From: Bacteroidota bacterium
GTDB taxonomy: Bacteria; Bacteroidota; Bacteroidia; B-17B0; Aurantibacillaceae
Assembly (NCBI GenBank): GCA_025360565.1
Contig: JANYBY010000194.1
Coordinates: forward strand, 1 to 16,529
DNA: 16,529 nt
Direction: 5' to 3'
Positions within the stretch are counted from its first letter, which is position 1. Each line of letters begins with the position of its first letter. This document shows positions 7,255-13,819 of the stretch, one piece after another. Below the pieces are notes generated by a model. That model was given only the letters and a program-made list of their open reading frames with translations, was not told the DNA's origin and ran no database searches. The translations under genes were made by a program, and so were the position numbers.

Positions 7255-8454
7255 ATGTACGGCAATTTAAAACAGCAATTACAAAATACTTTAACCGAAA
7301 TTGAAAACAACGGTTTATTTAAACGCGAAAGAATTATTACCACTCCGCAGGATGCAGTTGTGAAAGTGAATGGAAAAGAAGTAATTATTTTTTGCGCCAA
7401 TAATTATTTAGGTCTTTCATCGCACCCAAAAGTAATTGAAGGCGCAAAAAAAGCCTTAGATACTCACGGCTACGGCATGAGCAGCGTGCGCTTTATTTGC
7501 GGCACACAAGATCTGCATAAACAACTTGAAGAAAAAATTGCCAAATTTTTAGGTCAGGAAGATACCATTTTATATGCCGCTTGTTTTGACGCGAACGGTG
7601 GCGTGTTTGAACCTTTGTTTGATGAACAGGATGCTATTATCAGCGATGAATTAAATCACGCCAGTATTATAGACGGTGTACGTTTATGCAAAGCGCAACG
7701 TTACCGTTACAAAAATTGCGACATGGCTGACCTTGAAGAACAATTAAAAAAAGCGCAAGCGCAACGCCACCGCATTATTGTTACCGATGGTGTTTTTAGC
7801 ATGGATGGATTTGTTGCGCCCCTTGATAAAATTTGTGACCTGGCAGATAAATACAATGCGCTTGTGATGGTGGACGAAAGTCACGCCAGCGGATTTATTG
7901 GTAAAACCGGAAGAGGAACAGTAGAATTAAAAAATGTAATGCACCGTGTAGATATTATTACCGGAACTCTGGGAAAAGCACTTGGCGGGGCAATGGGAGG
8001 ATTTACCACAGGTAAAAAAGAAATTATTGAAGTTTTAAGGCAGCGTTCACGTCCGTATTTATTTTCCAATTCATTGGCTCCTGCAATTGTTGGTGCATCC
8101 ATTGCTGTGTTTGATATTTTAAGTAAAACAACCGAGTTACGCGATAAATTAGAATCGAACGTAAATTATTTTAAAGCCGGCATTAAAAATATTGGGTTAG
8201 AAATTAGAGAAGGAGATTCGGCCATTGTGCCTGTAATGTTATACGATGCGAAGTTAGCGCAAACATTTGCGGCAAAATTATTAGATGAAGGAATTTATGT
8301 GATTGGTTTCTTTTTTCCGGTGGTACCAAAAGACAAAGCCCGCATCCGCGTTCAGTTAAGCGCTGCGCATACACAAGAACATTTAGATAAAGCTTTAAAA
8401 GCTTTTGAAAAAATTGGGAAAGAGTTGGGGGTTATTAAACAAACAGTTTCGTAA
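7255..8454 (+). CDS. kbl: Glycine C-acetyltransferase (2-amino-3-ketobutyrate CoA ligase)
   Basis: This 399-residue PLP enzyme of the alpha-oxoamine synthase family (fold type I) is close to the 398 aa of E. coli Kbl and aligns along its full length. It converts L-2-amino-3-oxobutanoate plus CoA to glycine and acetyl-CoA, the second step of threonine breakdown through threonine dehydrogenase, in the cytoplasm. Visible motifs are FCANNYLGL (46-54), GYGMSSVRFICGTQDLH (72-88), DELNHASIIDG (131-141, with the His that stacks on PLP), VDESHASG (206-213, with the Asp that contacts the pyridine nitrogen), and TGTLGKALGG with the PLP lysine at Lys241 (Lys244 in E. coli). Related 8-amino-7-oxononanoate and 5-aminolevulinate synthases share the fold, but MYGNLKQQLQNTLTEIENNGLFKRER is a Kbl-type N-terminus. 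No threonine dehydrogenase gene is nearby. The gene stands alone between a terminator and a repeat cluster. Confidence 0.93.
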   Translation: MYGNLKQQLQNTLTEIENNGLFKRERIITTPQDAVVKVNGKEVIIFCANNYLGLSSHPKVIEGAKKALDTHGYGMSSVRFICGTQDLHKQLEEKIAKFLGQEDTILYAACFDANGGVFEPLFDEQDAIISDELNHASIIDGVRLCKAQRYRYKNCDMADLEEQLKKAQAQRHRIIVTDGVFSMDGFVAPLDKICDLADKYNALVMVDESHASGFIGKTGRGTVELKNVMHRVDIITGTLGKALGGAMGGFTTGKKEIIEVLRQRSRPYLFSNSLAPAIVGASIAVFDILSKTTELRDKLESNVNYFKAGIKNIGLEIREGDSAIVPVMLYDAKLAQTFAAKLLDEGIYVIGFFFPVVPKDKARIRVQLSAAHTQEHLDKALKAFEKIGKELGVIKQTVS

Positions 8455-8479
8455 AATTTTTCCGGCTTCGTAGGAGCAA

Positions 8480-8552
8480 GCAATATTTCGTCCCGACGGG
8501 ACTCTGATTTTTTTTAGTCATGTGTTTTACCGATATTTTGTTCCTACGGAAC
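8480..8552. repeat. REP-like unit, copy A
   Basis: This unit contains GCAATATTTCGTCCC (8480-8494), a GGGACTC-GATTTT segment, GTTTTACCGATAT (8524-8536) and GTTCCTACGGAAC (8540-8552). The same elements in the same order make up copy B, 165-166 bp downstream. Confidence 0.75.
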
Positions 8553-8611
8553 TGAAAAAACATCTATGTTGTAAAATTCTTCGACTCCGAAGGAGTCAGA
8601 TATCGGTAAAA
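8525..8611. repeat. Large inverted repeat enclosing two REP hairpins
   Basis: TTTTACCGATAT (8525-8536) is exactly complementary to ATATCGGTAAAA (8600-8611). The 12-bp arms enclose the GTTCC/GGAAC and GACTCC/GGAGTC hairpins, so the 87-nt segment can fold as a cloverleaf-like structure. This is head-to-head REP geometry. Confidence 0.7.
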
Positions 8612-8645
8612 AAAATATCAAAACAAGCAGCGTGCCGTGAGGTAC

Positions 8646-8717
8646 GCAATATTTCGTCCCTATGGGACTCAGATTTTGTCGGGGATAGGTTTTACCGATA
8701 TAATGTTCCTACGGAAC
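8646..8717. repeat. REP-like unit, copy B
   Basis: This is the second copy of the unit at 8480-8552: GCAATATTTCGTCCC at 8646-8660, GTTTTACCGATAT at 8689-8701 and GTTCCTACGGAAC at 8705-8717, all identical. The palindrome loop differs (GAC in copy A, TAT in copy B) while the GTCCC/GGGAC arms are kept, as expected if the hairpin is what is maintained. Confidence 0.75.
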
Positions 8718-8791
8718 AGAGTAATACCATTTCTTGATTTAAAATAGTCCAATAACAAGGTATGCCATATCTTTTAAATCTTAGAAATGTC

Positions 8792-8852
8792 TATACCGAT
8801 CGAAATATATGTCTTGAAGCTTTTGGATTAAAATATATTGAGCATCGGTATA
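8792..8852. repeat. Inverted repeat downstream of the S4 gene, related to the ACCGAT box
   Basis: TATACCGAT (8792-8800) pairs exactly with ATCGGTATA (8844-8852). Inside it, AATATAT (8804-8810) pairs with ATATATT (8833-8839). The reverse complement of the right arm and flank reads GGTTTTATACCGAT, close to the GGTTTTACCGAT box of the neighbouring REP units. It may be a decayed relative of them or a 3' structure of the S4 transcript; no T-run marks it as a terminator. Confidence 0.5.
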
Positions 8853-8895
8853 AAACCAAAGAAAAACATTCAATTCGGCAAATAATTTTTCGGGA

Positions 8896-9273
8896 TCAAT
8901 CACCCCACCCAAAATCATCCATATCTCTCCGCTCCTTTTTTGTTGGACGGCCTGAACCTTTTTCTCTTTTAATATTTACTTTAAAAAAAGCTGCGGCTTG
9001 TTTTTCCGTTTTTTCTATCGAGGGTGAATGATCGATATAATGTTTTTTCGCTATTTCAAAACTGCCGCGCTTTTCGGTAAGGGTAACAACTTCTATAATT
9101 TTTTTTATGGTGCCAATGGTTAGGGTATATCTTTCGCCGATCTTTATAATGCGCGAAGGTTTAAAATTTTCACCTCCCAATTTTACTTTACCACCTTTAA
9201 TTGCAGTGCCGGCCAGGGTGCGCGATTTGTACATTCTTATTGCCCACAAATAAGTATCGGCCCTTATTTCCAC
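8896..9273 (-). CDS. RNA-binding S4 domain protein, Hsp15 (HslR)-like
   Basis: This 125-residue protein belongs to the Hsp15 family. The S4 domain fills residues 1-60: MEIRADTYLWAIRMYKSRTLA, then AIKGGKVKLGG, then FKPSRIIKIGERYTLTIG. A basic C-terminal tail has the motif GRPTKKERRDMDDF (108-121). In E. coli, Hsp15 binds stalled 50S subunits that carry peptidyl-tRNA and helps recycle them. Bacteroidota members are usually annotated only as S4 domain proteins, so the exact role is inferred. The start is GTG at 9273, and its G is the last base of the TAG stop of the upstream gene (TAGTG). This start is supported because it gives the family's exact N-terminus. Translation is probably coupled to the small secreted-protein gene before it, an unexpected partner for a ribosome rescue factor. 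Confidence 0.88.
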   Translation of the reverse strand: MEIRADTYLWAIRMYKSRTLAGTAIKGGKVKLGGENFKPSRIIKIGERYTLTIGTIKKIIEVVTLTEKRGSFEIAKKHYIDHSPSIEKTEKQAAAFFKVNIKREKGSGRPTKKERRDMDDFGWGD

Positions 9274-9881
9274 TACCTGTTAATAATAAATTTGGCCTTA
9301 TAAACATAAGTGCCATCCGTTAACCAAACAATATAAAGATCATTCGGAAAATCAAATACATTTAAAACAGCGGCATCAATTTGTGTCGGCAGCTGTATTG
9401 GCTTTACCGGTTTGCCCGAATGATTAAATATAAAACCATACACTCCTGTTGTAACCGCGTTCGAAAATTTTAAATTCAACACATCATAATCCGTTGTGAT
9501 GGGATCCGGATACGCCCTTAGATAAACCGATGGTGTTGATGATGATCCAACATACACCCTTAAAACCGGCGAGGTTTCAAGCGGCACTAATTCTATTTTA
9601 TAATAATTTGTTTGATTTTGAAGTGGAGAAGAATGCGTATAACTTATATCCTGCTTAGTACTAACATTCCCACAAACGCCGGGGTAATTGTAAAGGGTAG
9701 TGAAGTAGACCGAATCGGTACTGTACAAAATATTATAACCGCTGCACTGAGGGCCGGGCGCAATTGTAAATCTTATGCCCACACTGGTACCCGCGGCAAA
9801 GGCGCTTGGGCTTACTATTCGTCCTTGAGAAAAAAAGTTTCCTGATAAAATTAATAATATGTAAAGAATTATTAAACGCAT
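9273..9881 (-). CDS. Small secreted protein, FnIII-like domain plus probable T9SS sorting domain
   Basis: This 202-residue protein has a signal peptide (MRLIILYILLILSGNFFSQG). Residues about 33-112 look like one fibronectin type III-like beta-sandwich: SVGIRFTIAPGPQCSGYNILYSTDSVYF, then TNYYKIELVPLE. Cys46 and Cys70 could form a disulfide. Residues about 121-202 look like a somewhat diverged T9SS C-terminal domain: LRAYPDPITTD in place of the usual YPNP, then VYGFIFNHSGKPV, FPNDLYIVWLTDG and the basic end YKAKFIINR. It is expected at the cell surface. I do not recognise a specific family or function. The gene's stop overlaps the GTG start of the S4 gene by one base. Upstream is the 87-bp inverted-repeat element, and no clear promoter box lies between. 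Confidence 0.75.
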   Translation of the reverse strand: MRLIILYILLILSGNFFSQGRIVSPSAFAAGTSVGIRFTIAPGPQCSGYNILYSTDSVYFTTLYNYPGVCGNVSTKQDISYTHSSPLQNQTNYYKIELVPLETSPVLRVYVGSSSTPSVYLRAYPDPITTDYDVLNLKFSNAVTTGVYGFIFNHSGKPVKPIQLPTQIDAAVLNVFDFPNDLYIVWLTDGTYVYKAKFIINR

Positions 9882-9895
9882 TTTTTATTTAGATT

Positions 9896-9982
9896 CAATC
9901 AGACATTTAAAATAGTTTTTTTTACCTCTCCCATCATCCCTCTCCAAACAGGGATAAAAGGTTTATTTTAAATGTCTGATTG
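9896..9982. repeat. 87-bp element with 19-bp perfect terminal inverted repeats
   Basis: CAATCAGACATTTAAAATA (9896-9914) is exactly complementary to TATTTTAAATGTCTGATTG (9964-9982). The 49-bp interior has its own hairpin, ATCCCT/AGGGAT, within CCATCATCCCTCTCCAAACAGGGAT. It lies between two minus-strand genes, 15 nt upstream of the start at 9881 and 17 nt past the stop of the Asp-box gene. It could be a small non-autonomous mobile element or a long 3' hairpin. No obvious target-site duplication flanks it. Confidence 0.75.
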
Positions 9983-9998
9983 GCATCACGACTTGTTA

Positions 9999-11585
9999 TT
10001 ACTCTTCCGTTATCCAAACAAATTCATTTTTGCCTTGTTCCGAAGGAAGCACTCCTTGGCAATATAAAGTTAATACATAAGTTCCTTTTGGCAATTTCCA
10101 TTTTTGGGGTTTAATTAACAAACTCCTGTTACCCGCTTTATATTTTTTCTTTTTAACAATTATTTGCTCGAAGGCCGGATCTAAAGGTTTTGTAATGCAA
10201 AATACAATTTCCGCTTTTTGCTTCAGGTTAAAATCTATTTTTATTTTTTCGGAATATTTAAAATTTTTCTCAATGCTTAAATTTTTATTTAATTCAGCTT
10301 TGTTGTAAATATCAATTGTGCTGTCGTTAACAATAGCCGTATAAATGCTCAGGTCCTTTTCTTTCATTTGCATCCAAATGGGCCGAACCTCGCCGTTTAC
10401 GGCACTTACGCCAATATAATCGCCAAAAAAAACTTCTTTATTTGCTTTAAAGGCCGTTTGATTTATTTTGTAATAGTCAAATTTTGATCCCCCGTTCTTA
10501 CTCACTGCCAAAAACACATCCGTAAGATCATTCTTGTAATAATTTTGCCGGTCGTAATACAAAATGTAAACAAAACCTGTTTTTTGATCAACCGTTAAAT
10601 AAGGCATAAATTGTTCCTTGTGATTAGGACGATAAGTGATCAGTATAGGATCTACCCATGTTTCGCCCTTATCATCACTATAGGTTAAAAACACATCTTT
10701 GTTTTTTTCGCCGTTCTTTTCATCGCCCCAGCAAATATAAATGCGTCCACGCTGCGGGCCGTTACTTAGATCGCAAACGGTAAAGGGCAAACCGTTAGAT
10801 CTAAAAATACCTTGTACTTTGTAATCCCAGCCATTTTTTATAGGGCCTATTATTTTTTCTTTTTCAAACCAAGTCTTTCCCCCGTCAAAAGACGTTTGAA
10901 AAACCAATCCCTTAGGCCCCGCCCAGGCCACATAAATTTCGCCGTTAGGCCCCATTGTTGGTACCGCGCCTTCAACCGTGTTATCGCTATCCAAACAATC
11001 GCCTGTATAAAAACTTATTTTTTTGGGTTCACTCCAGGTTTCTCCTCCGTTACTTGAATTAGCATATCGGATAATAGACGTGTCGGTAATTTCCTTGCTT
11101 TCATATTTATCAAATTGCGTCCACGTAACATGTATGGTATTTGTTTTTTCATCTACGCAGGCCCAATGTTTATCCTGTACTTTGTTTCCTTTTTTTCCAA
11201 ACGCGAAACAATCCGGATATGATCTTCCAAGGTCAGCCGATTTATTCAACACAATTCTATCTACCCAATTTCCGTTTGGAGTTATTTTTTTATCCGGATT
11301 TGAAAGGTGCATGTAGTAGGCGTTTTGTAAATTATCCCAAAAAAGAACAGGGTCGCCGTAAACACTAAACGCTTTACAAAACACGGTATTTCTTTTCCAT
11401 GTAAAGCCTCCGTCGTGGCTGTAATAAGAACTTGCCAAATTAGCACCCGCAATGATCTGTTTTGTGTTTTTAGGGTTAATGGCAATGCTCACTTCTTCAG
11501 GCTCTAACTCACTGCTAATGGTAATATTAGGAAATTGTGCCCGTCCAAAATAACATAAAATGGTAAAGAAAAGTGCTAACCTCAT
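9999..11585 (-). CDS. Secreted Asp-box (BNR/sialidase-like) beta-propeller protein
   Basis: This 528-residue protein has a signal peptide (MRLALFFTILCYFGRAQ). It has at least six Asp-box motifs (S-x-D-x-G-x-x-W type): SHDGGFTW 56-63, SADLGRSY 116-123, SSNGGETW 177-184, SFDGGKTW 232-239, SDDKGETW 303-310 and SKNGGSKF 362-369. These mark the blades of a six-bladed sialidase-like beta-propeller. I cannot confirm the sialidase arginine triad or the catalytic Tyr/Glu, so it may be a non-sialidase propeller that binds or processes glycans. Residues about 415-528 form an extra beta-rich, Lys-rich domain ending in ITEE. This is not a typical T9SS sorting domain, so the final location (periplasm or outside) is unclear. 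The gene is divergent from the M20 dipeptidase over 72 bp. Confidence 0.8.
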   Translation of the reverse strand: MRLALFFTILCYFGRAQFPNITISSELEPEEVSIAINPKNTKQIIAGANLASSYYSHDGGFTWKRNTVFCKAFSVYGDPVLFWDNLQNAYYMHLSNPDKKITPNGNWVDRIVLNKSADLGRSYPDCFAFGKKGNKVQDKHWACVDEKTNTIHVTWTQFDKYESKEITDTSIIRYANSSNGGETWSEPKKISFYTGDCLDSDNTVEGAVPTMGPNGEIYVAWAGPKGLVFQTSFDGGKTWFEKEKIIGPIKNGWDYKVQGIFRSNGLPFTVCDLSNGPQRGRIYICWGDEKNGEKNKDVFLTYSDDKGETWVDPILITYRPNHKEQFMPYLTVDQKTGFVYILYYDRQNYYKNDLTDVFLAVSKNGGSKFDYYKINQTAFKANKEVFFGDYIGVSAVNGEVRPIWMQMKEKDLSIYTAIVNDSTIDIYNKAELNKNLSIEKNFKYSEKIKIDFNLKQKAEIVFCITKPLDPAFEQIIVKKKKYKAGNRSLLIKPQKWKLPKGTYVLTLYCQGVLPSEQGKNEFVWITEE

Positions 11586-11620
11586 GTATGTGTAAATTTA
11601 GCAAAAAGAAATAGCTAACA

Positions 11621-11637
11621 TTAACTAAAAGAGTTAA
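11621..11637. promoter_or_regulatory. Short palindrome in a divergent promoter region
   Basis: TTAACT (11621-11626) and AGTTAA (11632-11637) form an inverted repeat with a 5-bp spacer, inside the 72-bp gap between the Asp-box gene and the M20 gene. It could be an operator. A 7-of-8 match to the -7 box (TAACTTTA, 11635-11642, plus strand) overlaps its right arm but would leave a very short leader before the ATG at 11658. Confidence 0.3.
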
Positions 11638-11657
11638 CTTTAATGCTTTAATTTTTT

Positions 11658-13055
11658 ATGGATAAAACTATTATTAACGATTACGTAACTAAGAACAAAG
11701 AACGTGTTCTGAACGAATTACTTGAGCTATTAAGAATACCTTCGGTGAGTGCCGACAGTACTTATAAAAAAGATGTTTTAAAAACTGCCGAAGCCGTTAA
11801 ACAAAGGCTTGCCGAGGCAGGTGCCGATAAGGTAGAAGTATCGCAAACAAAAGGATTTCCGGTTGTTTACGGCGAAAAAATAATTGATCCGAAAAAACCA
11901 ACCATTTTAGTTTACGGCCATTACGATGTACAGCCGGCTGATCCCTTAGAGCTATGGGATTCTCCACCCTTTGAACCTGTTATTAAAAAAACGGCGCTGC
12001 ATCCGCAAGGCGCTATTTTCGCGCGCGGATCTTGCGATGATAAAGGCCAAATGTACATGCACGTAAAAGCGTTTGAACTGATGATGAAAACAAATACTTT
12101 GCCTTGCAATGTTAAGTTTATGATCGAGGGTGAAGAAGAAGTGGGTTCGCCGAGTTTAGGTGATTGGATAGTTGAGAACAGACAAAAACTAAAAGCCGAT
12201 GTTATTTTAATTTCGGATACATCCATGATAGGCCACGAAACGCCCAGTATTGATACGGGTTTGCGGGGTTTAGCATACATGGAAGTTGAAGTGGACGGAC
12301 CCAACAGGGATTTACACAGCGGTGTTTACGGCGGTGGCGTTGCCAACCCAATAAATATTTTGTGCAAAATGATAGCGGGATGCCATGATGAAAATAATCA
12401 TATTACCATTCCGGGGTTTTACGATAAAGTACAGGAACTTTCAAAAGAATATAGAGAGGCCTTAAATAAAGCGCCATTTAATTTAAATGATTTTAAAAAA
12501 GATCTGGGTGTTGAAGAAGTAGCAGGAGAAAAAGGATTTACAACCGCAGAAAGAACAGGCATACGCCCAACCCTTGATGTGAACGGCATTTGGGGCGGTT
12601 ACATTGGCGAAGGCGCAAAAACCGTTTTACCTTCAAAAGCATTTGCAAAAATAAGTATGCGTTTGGTTCCCGATCAAAACTCAACCGAAATAAGCAATAT
12701 GTTTCAAAAATATTTCGAAAGCATTGCGCCAAAAACCGTAAAAGTAAAAGTTACTGCGCACCACGGCGGCGAACCCGTTGTAGTGAGTGTTGAGAGTGCG
12801 GGATACAAAGCCGCCGAAATGGCAATGACTGAAACATTCGGAAAAAAACCTTTGCCAACAAGAGGCGGAGGCAGTATTCCAATTGTGGCCTTGTTTAAAA
12901 AAGAACTTGGTTTAGATAGTATTTTGCTTGGCTTTGGTTTAGATACCGATGCCTTGCATTCGCCAAATGAACATTACGGTTTATTTAATTATTATAAAGG
13001 TATAGAAACAATTCCTTTGTTCTATAAATATTATACTCAATTAACATCTAAGTAG
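11658..13055 (+). CDS. M20 family metallodipeptidase (carnosinase/CNDP-like)
   Basis: This 465-residue di-zinc peptidase has the length of the family and no signal peptide, so it is likely cytosolic and hydrolyses dipeptides taken up by the cell. The metal site is complete: YGHYDVQP (His88, with Asp90 nearby), RGSCDDKGQ (bridging Asp127), EGEEEVGS (catalytic Glu160, ligand Glu161), ISDTS (Asp187) and DTDALHSPNE (His434). The dimerisation (lid) domain includes DLHSGVYGGGVANP with His220, which in carnosinases reaches the partner's active site. This matches the M20 dipeptidase group rather than ArgE, DapE or PepT, although substrate range cannot be read from the sequence. Its stop (TAG) overlaps the GTG start of the next gene, and it heads a plus-strand run through lspA. 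Confidence 0.9.
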   Translation: MDKTIINDYVTKNKERVLNELLELLRIPSVSADSTYKKDVLKTAEAVKQRLAEAGADKVEVSQTKGFPVVYGEKIIDPKKPTILVYGHYDVQPADPLELWDSPPFEPVIKKTALHPQGAIFARGSCDDKGQMYMHVKAFELMMKTNTLPCNVKFMIEGEEEVGSPSLGDWIVENRQKLKADVILISDTSMIGHETPSIDTGLRGLAYMEVEVDGPNRDLHSGVYGGGVANPINILCKMIAGCHDENNHITIPGFYDKVQELSKEYREALNKAPFNLNDFKKDLGVEEVAGEKGFTTAERTGIRPTLDVNGIWGGYIGEGAKTVLPSKAFAKISMRLVPDQNSTEISNMFQKYFESIAPKTVKVKVTAHHGGEPVVVSVESAGYKAAEMAMTETFGKKPLPTRGGGSIPIVALFKKELGLDSILLGFGLDTDALHSPNEHYGLFNYYKGIETIPLFYKYYTQLTSK

Positions 13056-13300
13056 TGAGCTTAAGCGATTGGATTGGTACAATTGGCGTAACATTGTTGT
13101 TAATTGCGTTTGCGTTGATCATTACCAAAAAAATAAATCCAACCTCTAAATCATATTTGTGGTTAAATGTTTTTGGGGCAGGATTGGCGGGTGTTTCGAG
13201 CTACATGATCCAGTTTTGGCCCTTTGTTATCTTGGAAAGCGTTTGGGTGCTTGCAACTTTATACGCGTTGATCAAACCAACTAAAGATGAAACGTTATAA
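13055..13300 (+). CDS. Small CBU_0592-like integral membrane protein
   Basis: This 81-residue protein has three hydrophobic segments (about 5-23, 35-52 and 54-73). The pattern WIGTIGVTLLLIAFALI, then SYLWLNVFGAGLAGVSSYMI, then WPFVILESVWVLATLYAL resembles the CBU_0592 family of small membrane proteins, which have no known function. The start is GTG at 13055, sharing its G with the TAG stop of the dipeptidase (TAGTG). The end overlaps the next gene's start by 14 nt. Tight overlaps on both sides indicate one operon and coupled translation. Confidence 0.75.
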   Translation: MSLSDWIGTIGVTLLLIAFALIITKKINPTSKSYLWLNVFGAGLAGVSSYMIQFWPFVILESVWVLATLYALIKPTKDETL

Positions 13301-13775
13301 ATTACATTTCTGGTTTACACTGAAGCGAATTTTGTTCTGCTTCAGTGTTCCTTGTTTCTTGTTTTTTACAAGTTGTAAAGATCTTAAAGAAGCGCAGTGT
13401 ACCGGCGTAAAAGGATTTAAAGTAAATAAAATTGGTGCCGACGGGCTTGACGCGGATATTATGCTGGGTATAAAAAACCCGAATTCATTAGGATTTTCAG
13501 TTTACCGAAGTGAGTTTGATGTAATTTACAACGGAATTAATTTAGGAAAAGCAAAAATGCATAAGCGTGTGCATATTGCTGCCAACACCGAAAAAACATA
13601 CACCTTTAATTTGAAGAGTAAATTCGAAAATGTTAATTTGATGGATATCATGAAATTAATTAACGGTGGCGGTGGTAAAGGCATGATGCAAGTAAAAGGA
13701 AATTTGAAGGCCGGTAAGTTTTGGTTAAAGAAAAAAATACCAATAGATGTAAAAGAAAGAGTTGGCTTAAATTAA
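13287..13775 (+). CDS. LEA14-like (WHy domain) lipoprotein
   Basis: This 162-residue protein has a lipoprotein signal peptide: a basic start (MKRYKLHFWFTLKR), a hydrophobic core, then the lipobox FFTSC with the lipidated Cys at position 30. Residues about 45-157 look like an LEA type 2/WHy beta-sandwich: VNKIGADGLDADIMLGIKNPNSLGFSVYRSEFDVIYNGINLGKA, then VHIAANTEKTYTFNLKSKF, with the characteristic NPN and N-x-G features. LEA14 domains are linked to stress protection in plants; in bacteria their role is mostly unknown. It overlaps the upstream gene by 14 nt and lies 44 nt before lspA, which encodes the signal peptidase that would process this kind of precursor. Confidence 0.8.
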   Translation: MKRYKLHFWFTLKRILFCFSVPCFLFFTSCKDLKEAQCTGVKGFKVNKIGADGLDADIMLGIKNPNSLGFSVYRSEFDVIYNGINLGKAKMHKRVHIAANTEKTYTFNLKSKFENVNLMDIMKLINGGGGKGMMQVKGNLKAGKFWLKKKIPIDVKERVGLN

Positions 13776-13819
13776 CCAACGCAAAAAAAGATTAATTTTA
13801 CACGAGCAAAAATATATTT

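Larger units (their letters stand above)
8461..8718. repeat. Cluster of seven REP-like short palindromes between converging genes
   Basis: The 441-bp gap between kbl and the S4 gene holds no credible gene. It contains a run of small hairpins, most with 3-nt loops: GCTTC/GGAGC (8465-8477, one G-T pair), GTCCC/GGGAC (8490-8502), GTTCC/GGAAC (8540-8552), GACTCC/GGAGTC (8583-8597), GCGTGCC/GGTACGC (8630-8647, 4-nt loop, one G-T pair), GTCCC/GGGAC (8656-8668) and GTTCC/GGAAC (8705-8717). Several recur in two repeated units. Motifs such as GTTCCTACGGAAC are, as I recall, common extragenic palindromes in Bacteroidota, of the kind mobilised by REP-associated (Y1/IS200-like) transposases. No transposase gene is in the window, so any mobilisation would be in trans. 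Short reading frames across the region are composition artefacts. Confidence 0.82.

Noticed and set aside
7260..8454. 8-amino-7-oxononanoate synthase (bioF) instead of kbl
   Set aside because: It has the same fold, but the Kbl-type N-terminus, the 399-aa length and the lack of biotin genes nearby favour kbl.
8522..8737. Plus-strand open frame of 71 codons inside the REP cluster
   Set aside because: It is made entirely of the repeated palindromes. The product has repeated YRY-VPTE segments that simply translate the two REP units.
8455..8760. CRISPR array
   Set aside because: The repeats are short palindromes of differing sequence and spacing, not identical repeats with uniform unique spacers, and no cas genes are present.
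8762..9031. Plus-strand open frame of 89 codons downstream of the REP cluster
   Set aside because: Its second half is antisense to the well-supported S4 gene, and its first half crosses the inverted repeat at 8792-8852. No family resemblance is visible.
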